Assembly (NCBI GenBank): GCA_010671965.1
Contig: JAAHIC010000117.1
Location: forward strand, 1-9,521
DNA: 9,521 bases
DNA from: Leptolyngbya sp. SIO4C5
Lineage (GTDB): Bacteria > Cyanobacteriota > Cyanobacteriia > Phormidesmidales > Phormidesmidaceae
Direction: 5' to 3'
The translations under genes were made by a program, and so were the position numbers. The notes under the pieces were generated by a model. It had not been told where the DNA came from. It ran no database searches and saw only the letters and a program-made list of their open reading frames with translations. Of the stretch, positions 1 to 5,361 are shown piece after piece (position 1 is the stretch's first letter; the number at the start of each line of letters is the position of its first letter).

Positions 1-11
1 TCCCAATCCCC

Positions 12-950
12 ATGACTGGATTGGGAGCGATCGCCCTGATTCTAACCGTAAGCCTGTCTCTGTCCTGTGGCAGAACGATGGATCACTCTAGTGCTGTCAC
101 TGACTCTAATATTGGTACCCGCTCGGTGGAACATGCTATGGGAGTTGCCAGCGTTCCCAACGTTCCTACCAGAGTGGTAGCACTTGATACGGCCCCCCTG
201 GATGCGGCGATTGCCTTGGGGGTCACCCCTATCGGAGCCTGTGTAAACGAAACCTTTCCAGACTATTTAGGCGATCGCACTGCTAGCATCACGGCTATCG
301 GCTCAGCCGGTCAGCCAAATTTAGAAAAGATCGCTCAGCTTCAGCCTGATTTGATTTTAGGCAGCAAGGTCAATGGCGAAGTTGTTTATCCTCAACTTTT
401 GCAAATTGCCCCCGCAGTGCTGACTGAAGGAAATGGCCGAGAAGGAGACTGGTCGAATCAGTTGCGGCTCTACGGCGAAGCACTCGGTAAGCCAGATAAG
501 GCTGACCAACTGCTGGCTGAGTATCAGCAGCAGCTGCAAATCGTACGCCAACAGATTGGCAGTCCAGAAGATATGGTTGTCTCAATTGTCTTCTCTTACC
601 TGAATCACGTTGGCTTTTACAGCCATACCAGCTTTGCAGGCTCGATCTTGGCGGATATCGGTTTCGCTCGCCCTCTTATTCAAACCCAGCCTGTTTCAGC
701 AACCTATCTTAGCGTGGTGTCTAAAGAAGCCTTTCAAGACCTAGACGGGGACGTGATTTTTTTTCTGGTTTATGACGATGAAGACACGCTTACTTATGAT
801 GAATTTGTCCAAGATCCTCTCTTTTCTCAGCTTTCCGCCGTTAAAAGTGGGCGAGTTTATCCCACGCAGTCAGAGGTTTGGGCTGGGGGACGCAACATTC
901 TCGCAGCTCAGCAGGTGCTGCAAGATATCGTAGGTGCTTTAGCTAATTAA
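12..950 (+). CDS. Iron-siderophore ABC transporter substrate-binding lipoprotein (FecB/PeripBP_2 type), 5' end possibly cut by window edge
   Basis: Lipid-anchored periplasmic receptor that would deliver a ferric siderophore to an ABC importer. From the first ATG there is a hydrophobic stretch (residues 5-18) ending in a lipobox-like LSLSC with Cys19. The start of the mature fold is typical of cyanobacterial FecB-like proteins: HAMG (41-44), VPTRVVALDTAPLDAAIALGV (51-71), then QPDLILGS (111-118), and near the C-terminus VWAGGRNILAAQQVL (289-303). The N-terminus before the hydrophobic core has no positive charge, and the frame stays open to the window edge, so the true start may lie upstream of base 1. 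The downstream MFS gene follows on the same strand after about 108 bp, which fits a siderophore import/export pair. Ligand identity cannot be read from sequence; heme or cobalamin receptors share the fold. Confidence 0.88.
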   Translation: MTGLGAIALILTVSLSLSCGRTMDHSSAVTDSNIGTRSVEHAMGVASVPNVPTRVVALDTAPLDAAIALGVTPIGACVNETFPDYLGDRTASITAIGSAGQPNLEKIAQLQPDLILGSKVNGEVVYPQLLQIAPAVLTEGNGREGDWSNQLRLYGEALGKPDKADQLLAEYQQQLQIVRQQIGSPEDMVVSIVFSYLNHVGFYSHTSFAGSILADIGFARPLIQTQPVSATYLSVVSKEAFQDLDGDVIFFLVYDDEDTLTYDEFVQDPLFSQLSAVKSGRVYPTQSEVWAGGRNILAAQQVLQDIVGALAN

Positions 951-1058
951 ATGCGTCTGGGATTCAGAATCTCTAGAAAGCGATCGCCAATTTGCTTATG
1001 CTAGCCGAGGACGTTTTCCCCGTCACTCGTTCAAAATTGCTGTTGTCTTGGCCTCTGC

Positions 1059-2348
1059 ATGCGCACATTTACCCTGATCTGGTGCGGCCAGCTGGTTTCT
1101 ACCATCGGCAGCTACATGACCTTCTTTGCACTGACTCTATGGGCCTGGGATGAGACAGGGTCTGCTACTGCCCTAGTCCTGATCGGTTTTTTCTTTCAGC
1201 TGCCGCAGATTCCCACCACGCTCTTTGCCGGGCTGATTGTCGATCGCTTCAATCGTAAACGCCTAATGCTGTTAGGCGATGCCATCATCGCGCTGACCAC
1301 TGCCACTATCGGTGTACTGCATTTCACCCAGCAACTCCAGATTTGGCACCTTTACTGGGTGGCTATTCTGGCTGGTGGCTTCGGCCAGATTCAAGTTTTG
1401 GCTTACCAGGCTTCTGTCTCACTGATTGTGCCTAAGCAGCATTACACCCGCGCTGGTAGCATGGCGGCCATGGTGCACTACGGCTCCAACATTGCCGGTC
1501 CGGCCCTAGCCGGTGCGCTTTATCCAACGATTGGTCTCTCCGGCATCATTGTCATTGATCTGACTACGTTTCTTATGGCCTTTCTCACGCTGCTAGCGGC
1601 GTCGATTCCTCAACCTCCTAAGCAAGCCAAATCTCAGCCAGAAAAACAAGTTCAGCGGCTAACGTTTGGCCTACGCTACATTTGGCAGCAGCCGGGCTTA
1701 AAAGCTCTGTTGCTAATTACCGTACTGTTTACCTTCGCTCATGATTTGGGGGGCGCGCTTCATAGCCCTATGATTTTGGCTCGTACCGACGGCGATGCCC
1801 AGGTGCTGGCAAGCATTTCGGCGGCGGCTGGTGTGGGCGGCATGGCTGGAGCGGTGATCATGACGATTTGGGGTGGACCTCAGCAGCGGATTCGGGGGCT
1901 GCTGGGCGGCTATATCGGGGCCGGGCTAAGCAAAATAGTGTTTGGGCTGGGGCGATCGATTCCAGTGTGGATTCCGGCTCAAGTCTGCTCTTCGCTGAAC
2001 TTTCCGCTGTTGGGAAGCTGTCGCAGCGCTCTATGGATGGATAAAATTCCATCGGAGATTCAGGGACGGGTATTTGCGGCTAATTCACTCGTGGTGCAAA
2101 CGGCCAGTGCCGTGGCGGTGCTACTGGCCGGGCCGCTGGCCGATCGCGTTTTGGAACCGGCCATGAGGTCAGGCGGCATATTCGCCCGTCTGCTGAGTCC
2201 TAGTTTTGGCAGCGGCTCAGGAGCAGGAATGGCGGTACTGTATACTCTGTGTGCGCTGGCGATGCTGTTCATCGGCATCGGCGGCTTTTCGATTCCTCAG
2301 TTACGCGCAGTTGGGATAAATACGCCAGATGCTCAGCACTTCCAATAG
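1059..2348 (+). CDS. MFS transporter, probable siderophore exporter (EntS/MFS_3-like)
   Basis: A 429-residue inner-membrane protein with about 12 hydrophobic segments, the usual MFS size. The N-terminus MRTFTLIWCGQLVSTIGSYM is the typical opening of this cyanobacterial MFS group, which supports the ATG at 1059 even though no good Shine-Dalgarno sequence precedes it; the upstream frame meets a stop at 1002-1004 with no other ATG. MFS motif A is visible between helices 2 and 3 as GLIVDRFNRKR (58-68). A mid-protein cytoplasmic stretch rich in Lys and Gln (about 185-200) separates the two six-helix halves. Family members near iron-uptake genes export siderophores, as EntS does for enterobactin, and the preceding ferric-siderophore receptor gene supports that role here. 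Drug efflux is the main alternative. No Fur-type box is visible in the gap before it, so it is probably read from a promoter upstream of the window. Confidence 0.85.
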   Translation: MRTFTLIWCGQLVSTIGSYMTFFALTLWAWDETGSATALVLIGFFFQLPQIPTTLFAGLIVDRFNRKRLMLLGDAIIALTTATIGVLHFTQQLQIWHLYWVAILAGGFGQIQVLAYQASVSLIVPKQHYTRAGSMAAMVHYGSNIAGPALAGALYPTIGLSGIIVIDLTTFLMAFLTLLAASIPQPPKQAKSQPEKQVQRLTFGLRYIWQQPGLKALLLITVLFTFAHDLGGALHSPMILARTDGDAQVLASISAAAGVGGMAGAVIMTIWGGPQQRIRGLLGGYIGAGLSKIVFGLGRSIPVWIPAQVCSSLNFPLLGSCRSALWMDKIPSEIQGRVFAANSLVVQTASAVAVLLAGPLADRVLEPAMRSGGIFARLLSPSFGSGSGAGMAVLYTLCALAMLFIGIGGFSIPQLRAVGINTPDAQHFQ

Positions 2349-2360
2349 GACTTCTCATGC

Positions 2361-2957
2361 CTAATAGCTGCTAGACACATCCTGAGATTGGTACACCGTT
2401 TTCCAAGCCGTGACCGTGTCTTCGCCAATTTCGCTATCGATCGTTTCCCCATTTTCGGTAACCAGTCGAATGCCAATCTCCTCTTCGGAGGCATTCTGCA
2501 AAGCCTCAGCTAGCTCACGGCTGACCAGAAACGTGCTGTTTTGCCCTGAAACCTGGAATACCTGATCCTCAATGCGGATAAACAGCTCAGTGATATTCCT
2601 GGCGTTATTAAATTCAGTACAGTTGTGGGTAGAAACCGTGCCGATTAGATGACTCAAACAGTCGCGATCGCGCACAATCGACAAAAAGCGAATAAACTCC
2701 TGACTCCAGAGACTTTGGACTTCAATCTGAGCCTGGGTATCCAGAAACCGCTCGTGAAAAGAGTGTCGATCAAATACGCCAATGAAGCTACCTTCAAACG
2801 GATCGTCAATCTGAACAGGTTCTGACCAGGGCAGATTGCGCTGAGTGCCTAATGCAGCTGAGTCTACAACGGTCAGATCGGTAGCGGCTTTGCCTAGGAC
2901 CGAGCTGACCGCCAAAATACCAATCGTACTTAAGCCAACAACAATTTGCTTAATCAT
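2361..2957 (-). CDS. Exported protein of unknown function
   Basis: I do not recognise the family. The 198-residue product starts MIKQIVVGLSTIGILAVSS, a Lys3 n-region followed by a hydrophobic core, with a plausible signal peptidase I site after GKA (residue 24), so a periplasmic or secreted location is likely. The mature part is acidic and soluble, with two cysteines (100 and 113) close enough to form a disulfide and a short motif DRHSFHERFLDTQAQIEV (63-80). GAGG lies about 11 bases before the ATG. The stop faces the MFS stop at a distance of 12 bp. About 15 bp upstream of the start (2972-2980) lies TTAATGAGA, identical to one arm of the strong Fur box at 3401-3423, so iron control is possible but unproven. 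It may be co-transcribed with the 100-residue gene upstream. Confidence 0.72.
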   Translation of the reverse strand: MIKQIVVGLSTIGILAVSSVLGKAATDLTVVDSAALGTQRNLPWSEPVQIDDPFEGSFIGVFDRHSFHERFLDTQAQIEVQSLWSQEFIRFLSIVRDRDCLSHLIGTVSTHNCTEFNNARNITELFIRIEDQVFQVSGQNSTFLVSRELAEALQNASEEEIGIRLVTENGETIDSEIGEDTVTAWKTVYQSQDVSSSY

Positions 2958-2971
2958 AAAGGTGCCTCAGT

Positions 2972-2994
2972 TTAATGAGACTTACCTCGACCAT
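2972..2994. promoter_or_regulatory. Possible Fur half-site upstream of the exported-protein gene
   Basis: TTAATGAGA at 2972-2980 matches exactly the left arm of the strong box at 3401-3423. The expected partner arm (TCTCATTAA) is not conserved at 2986-2994, so this is at best a half-site or a weak operator lying just before the start at 2957. Confidence 0.3.
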
Positions 2995-3064
2995 AGCACA
3001 AGGGCTTAAAGTGCATTGCCGAGCCAAACCCTGCCGACCTAGCCGCTCTGGCACTGTCAAGAAG

Positions 3065-3367
3065 TTAAACCATGAAATACTTTACTCTCAGCAACTTAGT
3101 TCCTTCTGGCGTGATCTGAGCATTTTTGCAGACTGCCAAAGGCGCGTCTTCTGCACCGGCAGCGGATTCGCTTGCGGGATGACCTTTCAAATAGCCGCTG
3201 TCAATCACGTATTGTAGGTGCTGCTGCACCTCGTCTTTATTGACAATTTTGTCATCAAAGTTTTGGGGAAAATAGCTAACATCCTCAGCTTTTTCCTCAG
3301 TGTGCTTCACTTTATTGAGCAAAAAATAAACGATATCGTCGCGTCGATCTTGGTTTGGGAAGGACAT
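3065..3367 (-). CDS. Small conserved-looking protein, possibly winged-helix, under a strong Fur-type box
   Basis: A 100-residue soluble protein not recognised with certainty. I chose the ATG at 3367 over the TTG two codons upstream (3373) because AAGGA sits seven bases before this ATG. The N-terminal half is charged (QDRRDDIVYFLLNKVKHTE, residues 6-24). The second half has DEVQQHLQYVIDSGYLKG (45-62) followed by AQITPEGTKLL (83-93). A helix, then xSGYLKG, then ITPEGxKLL is the pattern seen in the recognition helix and wing of small winged-helix proteins such as the YjcQ/DUF2513 type; this is resemblance only. The insert between the two motifs (ASESAAGAEDAPLAVCKNA) would form the wing. A perfect palindromic Fur box ends 32 bp upstream, so the gene is probably derepressed when iron is scarce. 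Confidence 0.72.
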   Translation of the reverse strand: MSFPNQDRRDDIVYFLLNKVKHTEEKAEDVSYFPQNFDDKIVNKDEVQQHLQYVIDSGYLKGHPASESAAGAEDAPLAVCKNAQITPEGTKLLRVKYFMV

Positions 3368-3399
3368 AATCAATTCCTTTACGGATACCAGCTTTTGGT

Positions 3400-3424
3400 A
3401 TTAATGAGATTTATTCTCATTAAT
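3400..3424. promoter_or_regulatory. Fur box, perfect 10-5-10 palindrome
   Basis: The arms TTAATGAGA (3401-3409) and TCTCATTAA (3415-3423) are exact reverse complements around TTTAT, and one more A-T pair extends them outward to 3400 and 3424. The sequence matches the AATGAGAATNATTCTCATT type of bacterial Fur box. It lies 33 bp upstream of the minus-strand start at 3367, a position suited to blocking that promoter. Other ferric-uptake-regulator paralogues (Zur, PerR) bind related sequences, so the exact regulator is inference. Confidence 0.85.
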
Positions 3425-3596
3425 TTCAGGCTAACTGATTCCTTTGTTGAAAAATATCTATCCAAGGGCGCAAAGGTGAATTTACTTTGGTTGAAGCTGT
3501 ATGCTTCAGCTCGCCAGACTGCAGCGTCCTGTTACGCCCAATCGCCGCCATCGAATGTTTTGTAACCTGCACGGCTGCGTATGGTATTCTGAAGCG

Positions 3597-3743
3597 AGTT
3601 GAAGGGGAGTAGCTGCGGGACATCTATCCCAATGCCTAAATCAACATACTGGTGATAAACCTGGTTTAGGCAGCAAGCCTTAAGTCTTAATCGTTTGTGA
3701 GCGAGACCTTCACTGAGTCCACAGTTGAGTGGGCTCGGTGAAG
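3597..3743 (+). ncRNA. yybP-ykoY manganese riboswitch with mutually exclusive expression hairpin
   Basis: The 5' signature GGGGAGTAGC (3604-3613) and the 3' signature GAGCGAGACCTT (3699-3710) are the two conserved internal-loop strands of the yybP-ykoY aptamer. P1 pairs GAAGG (3601-3605) with CCTTC (3707-3711), extended by T3600-A3712. Inside, GGGA/TCCC (3617-3620/3627-3630) and GCCTAAA/TTTAGGC (3634-3640/3665-3671) form further helices. The expression platform is a 15-bp stem, 3708-3722 with 3729-3743, containing two G-U pairs and a six-base loop. Its 5' arm takes the 3' strand of P1, so the two structures exclude each other. The family senses Mn2+, and ligand stabilises P1. No T-tract follows the hairpin, so the output could be translational, Rho-dependent or an unusual terminator. 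It precedes a UPF0016 cation-transporter gene, a known partner of this riboswitch. Confidence 0.92.
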
Positions 3744-3793
3744 TCTGCTCAAAGGCTCGTCATGCCCACTTAGCCATTACTTTTGGCAAACGC

Positions 3794-4149
3794 ATGAGCC
3801 TACTAACTGGATTTACCGCTGGATTACTGCTAATTACCCTGTCTGAACTTGGGGATAAAACTTTTTTCATTGGAGCGCTATGGCCCAAGCCATTCTGCTC
3901 AAAGCCTTTACCCTTACCTTCGTGGCCGAATGGGGCGAGCGCACTCAGTTTGCCACCATCACCTTAGCAGCGGCTCATCACCCGGTAGGGGTTGCCTTAG
4001 GGGCGACTCTGGGCCATGCTATCTGCGCCGCGATCGCCGTGGTGTGCGGTAAGCTGATGGCGGGGCGGCTCTCAGAGCGCTGGCTGACCGGGCTTGGCGG
4101 TACGCTGTTTCTGCTGTTTGGTTTTGTAGCGGCTTCAGAGGCTATGTAG
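3794..4149 (+). pseudogene. Broken UPF0016/TMEM165-GDT1 family cation (Mn2+/Ca2+) transporter gene: internal deletion with frameshift
   Basis: Intact members have about 200 residues with two repeats, each carrying an E-x-G-D/E-K/R-T motif in a membrane helix, and export Mn2+ or exchange Ca2+. Here frame one (ATG 3794) encodes the normal start MSLLTGFTAGLLLITLSELGDKTFFIGA (first motif ELGDKT at 18-23), then runs into unrelated residues and stops at 3967. The second half continues in another frame from about 3880 with AILLKAFTLTFVAEWGERTQF. The rest of repeat one and the central loop, roughly 80-90 codons by family length, are missing exactly at the frame switch. The upstream Mn2+ riboswitch shows this was a metal-regulated transporter. 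An assembly error is an alternative. The ATG at 3725 lies inside the riboswitch hairpin and is not the start. Confidence 0.75.
3880..4149 (+). CDS. C-terminal half of UPF0016/GDT1 family protein, possibly translated on its own
   Basis: An 89-residue open frame carrying the complete second UPF0016 repeat: helix with EWGERTQF (residues 18-25), a second helix region GVALGATLGHAICAAIAVV (37-55), and a last helix GLGGTLFLLFGFVAAS (71-86). GGAG at 3872-3875 lies four bases before the ATG, so independent initiation is conceivable. Single-repeat UPF0016 proteins that pair with a second half exist in bacteria, but the partner half here is destroyed, so a working transporter would need homodimers or a partner encoded elsewhere. 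Sequence quality of the repeat is good, with no internal stops, which suggests a recent lesion or retained function. The VOC gene follows 40 bp downstream and may share the transcript. Confidence 0.6.
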   Translation: MAQAILLKAFTLTFVAEWGERTQFATITLAAAHHPVGVALGATLGHAICAAIAVVCGKLMAGRLSERWLTGLGGTLFLLFGFVAASEAM

Positions 4150-4189
4150 CCTCAACTTTAGTACGGACGCTACTGGAGTAAAAGACGAT

Positions 4190-4621
4190 ATGGAACTAAG
4201 GCTAGTCATCTATGCCATTCATCTCCAGCCGATGATTGATTTCTATAGGAAAGCCTTTGGTTTGGAGCTGCGAGAAGCCGATGATGACTATGGGGCTTTA
4301 GTCGCCGGTAGCTGTGAGCTAGTGCTGCTGCAAGCTCCTAAAGCGATCGCTAAAACTGTAGAAATCACCCAGCTCTCCCAGGCCCGCGGGTCAACGCCTA
4401 TCAAACTCGTATTTTTTATCAATGAGGAGCTGGCTGCCTTGAGAAGCCGGATCAACGCCTGCGGTGGCTCTTTTAACTCAGCCGCCCAAGAATGGCGCTT
4501 CAATCGCTTTACCGTTTGTGACGGCTGGGATGTTGAAGGCAATATTTTTCAGGTGCGCCGTGCCAATGGCGATGACTCGCGAGGCGATCGCGCTGATGCT
4601 CAACCATCAGTTGCTGCTTAA
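4190..4621 (+). CDS. VOC superfamily protein (glyoxalase/bleomycin-resistance/dioxygenase fold)
   Basis: A 143-residue cytoplasmic protein with the paired beta-alpha-beta3 layout of vicinal-oxygen-chelate proteins. The first module opens with RLVIYAIHLQPMIDFYRKAFGLEL (4-27), where the pattern 'single helix, FYxKxFGLEL' is diagnostic; the second contains IKLVFFINEELAALRSRINACGG (71-93) and ends with CDGWDVEGNIFQV (110-122), the usual D-x-x-GN-x-FQ/EV terminus. His11 and Glu43 may be metal ligands, but assignment from sequence alone is weak. The C-terminal tail after residue 125 is charged and looks disordered. GGAG about 11 bases upstream could serve as ribosome site. The substrate is unknown; VOC members range from lyases to antibiotic-binding proteins. 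It lies 40 bp after the broken transporter and converges with the second VOC gene. Confidence 0.8.
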   Translation: MELRLVIYAIHLQPMIDFYRKAFGLELREADDDYGALVAGSCELVLLQAPKAIAKTVEITQLSQARGSTPIKLVFFINEELAALRSRINACGGSFNSAAQEWRFNRFTVCDGWDVEGNIFQVRRANGDDSRGDRADAQPSVAA

Positions 4622-4627
4622 CGCTCG

Positions 4628-4996
4628 CTAGCTGCTAACGGCATTGGTAAAGGTGAGCCGATTGCCAAAGGGGTCGCTCACAGACATATCCCGGCTGCCC
4701 CAGGGCGTTTCTTCAATTCTCGGTCGCGTATACGGATAGTTTTTAGCCAGCAGTTCAGCGTGAAAGCGCTCTAGCTCATCGGTTTCAATTCGCAGGGCTG
4801 CGCCGGGGCTGCAGTCCCCATGATGCTCTGAGAGGTGAAGAATGCAGCCGTCCTTGGAAATCTGCAGATAGAGCGGCAGGCCTGCTGCAAAGCGGTGTTC
4901 CCAATCCACGGTAAAGCCGAGAAAACCAACATAAAATTCCTTAGCCTTGGCCTCATCAAACATCCGCAGAATAGGCGTTGTCTTGGCAAAACTCAT
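4628..4996 (-). CDS. Glyoxalase-superfamily (bleomycin-resistance-like) VOC protein
   Basis: A 122-residue protein typical of the glyoxalase/bleomycin-resistance subgroup. Recognisable blocks are PILRMFDEAKAKEFYVGFLGF (8-28), VDWEHRF (30-36), LYLQISKDGCILHLSEHHGD (42-61), and the end ETPWGSRDMSVSDPFGNRLTF (96-116), which matches the usual 'WG-x-x-x-DPxGN-x-x-x-F' close. These small proteins form dimers with ligand sites at the interface; many members of this exact type have no assigned substrate. GGAG sits eight bases before the ATG. The gene converges on the other VOC gene with only 6 bp between stops, but the two share little sequence, so they are not a recent duplication. A Fur-type site at 5110-5132, 114 bp upstream of the start, could link it to iron status, though that box may serve the plus-strand flavoprotein gene instead. 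Confidence 0.85.
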   Translation of the reverse strand: MSFAKTTPILRMFDEAKAKEFYVGFLGFTVDWEHRFAAGLPLYLQISKDGCILHLSEHHGDCSPGAALRIETDELERFHAELLAKNYPYTRPRIEETPWGSRDMSVSDPFGNRLTFTNAVSS

Positions 4997-5109
4997 CTCA
5001 GTGACTCCGGCGAGCGCTCAAAGACCACTTCATTGTAGTACGTGCAAACTACAAAAATCAGCCGCCTTACGCAAGCGTCTCAGAAAATGGCATAATAGAT
5101 TTTCTGCTT

Positions 5110-5132
5110 TTGTTGATTTACACTCTCAATAA
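5110..5132. promoter_or_regulatory. Fur-type operator, near twin of the aldolase operator
   Basis: TTGTTGA (5110-5116) and TCAATAA (5126-5132) form an inverted repeat with six of seven pairs around a nine-base centre. The whole 23-mer matches the site at 7573-7595 at 20 of 23 positions, including the shared ACTCTCAATAA. It could control the minus-strand VOC gene (114 bp away), the plus-strand flavoprotein gene (230 bp away), or both. Confidence 0.65.
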
Positions 5133-5243
5133 GATGCTGTCTATGTGAAGCAAGCTTTGCTGCTGACGCCTTACTAAAATGAGATTCTAACCTTTACACC
5201 CTTAAGACTAATAAAAGCACACTTGTTTGCTTATAAGGAATGA

Positions 5244-5262
5244 ATCTCAATAATGATGAGAT
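5244..5262. promoter_or_regulatory. ATCTCA-N7-TGAGAT inverted repeat, possible composite Fur-type site
   Basis: ATCTCA (5244-5249) and TGAGAT (5257-5262) are perfect reverse complements around ATAATGA. The half-sites are the same as in the Fur boxes of this window but point in the opposite order, as would occur where two overlapping dimer sites meet. It lies about 100 bp before the TTG start at 5362. Function is inference. Confidence 0.4.
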
Positions 5263-5361
5263 CAGCCGGTTCATCTTTGGGCAAAAAACGGTCGGCCACC
5301 TCTTTTATCTCAATGGTTTTGCGTGAATTCTTGCGATAGTTTGCTACTAGGAGATGCTGTT

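Larger units (their letters stand above)
4997..5361. other. 365-bp divergent regulatory gap rich in TGAGA/TCTCA half-sites
   Basis: No convincing gene lies between the minus-strand VOC start and the flavoprotein start. The stretch is AT-rich and holds one good Fur-type site (5110-5132), an ATCTCA-N7-TGAGAT inverted repeat (5244-5262), an isolated AAAATGAGA (5176-5184) and an isolated TCTCAATGG (5308-5316). A possible -10 element TATAAG (5232-5237) has no matching -35. The length is enough for a small RNA, but I see no clear terminator that would end one. Confidence 0.5.

Noticed and set aside
951..1058. Search for a Fur box or terminator between the lipoprotein and MFS genes.
   Set aside because: Only a HIP1 octamer and unstructured sequence were found; no palindrome of the TGAGA/TCTCA type.
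2975..3565. Two consecutive plus-strand open frames (2975-3217 and 3218-3565) opposite the 100-residue gene.
   Set aside because: They lack ribosome sites and recognisable composition, cross the Fur box, and oppose a minus-strand gene with a well-placed AAGGA and operator.
3426..3623. Minus-strand open frame of 65 codons.
   Set aside because: It runs antisense into the riboswitch aptamer, has no ribosome site or family likeness, and appears to be chance.
3725..3793. Earlier ATG at 3725 for the UPF0016 gene.
   Set aside because: It lies in the loop of the riboswitch expression hairpin, and the residues from it do not resemble the family; similarity begins at 3794.
3860..3900. Programmed frameshift joining the two UPF0016 halves.
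   Set aside because: Even if shifted, the product would lack about 80-90 central residues; the only run nearby is a T-stretch coding Phe-Phe, so an ordinary deletion explains it better.
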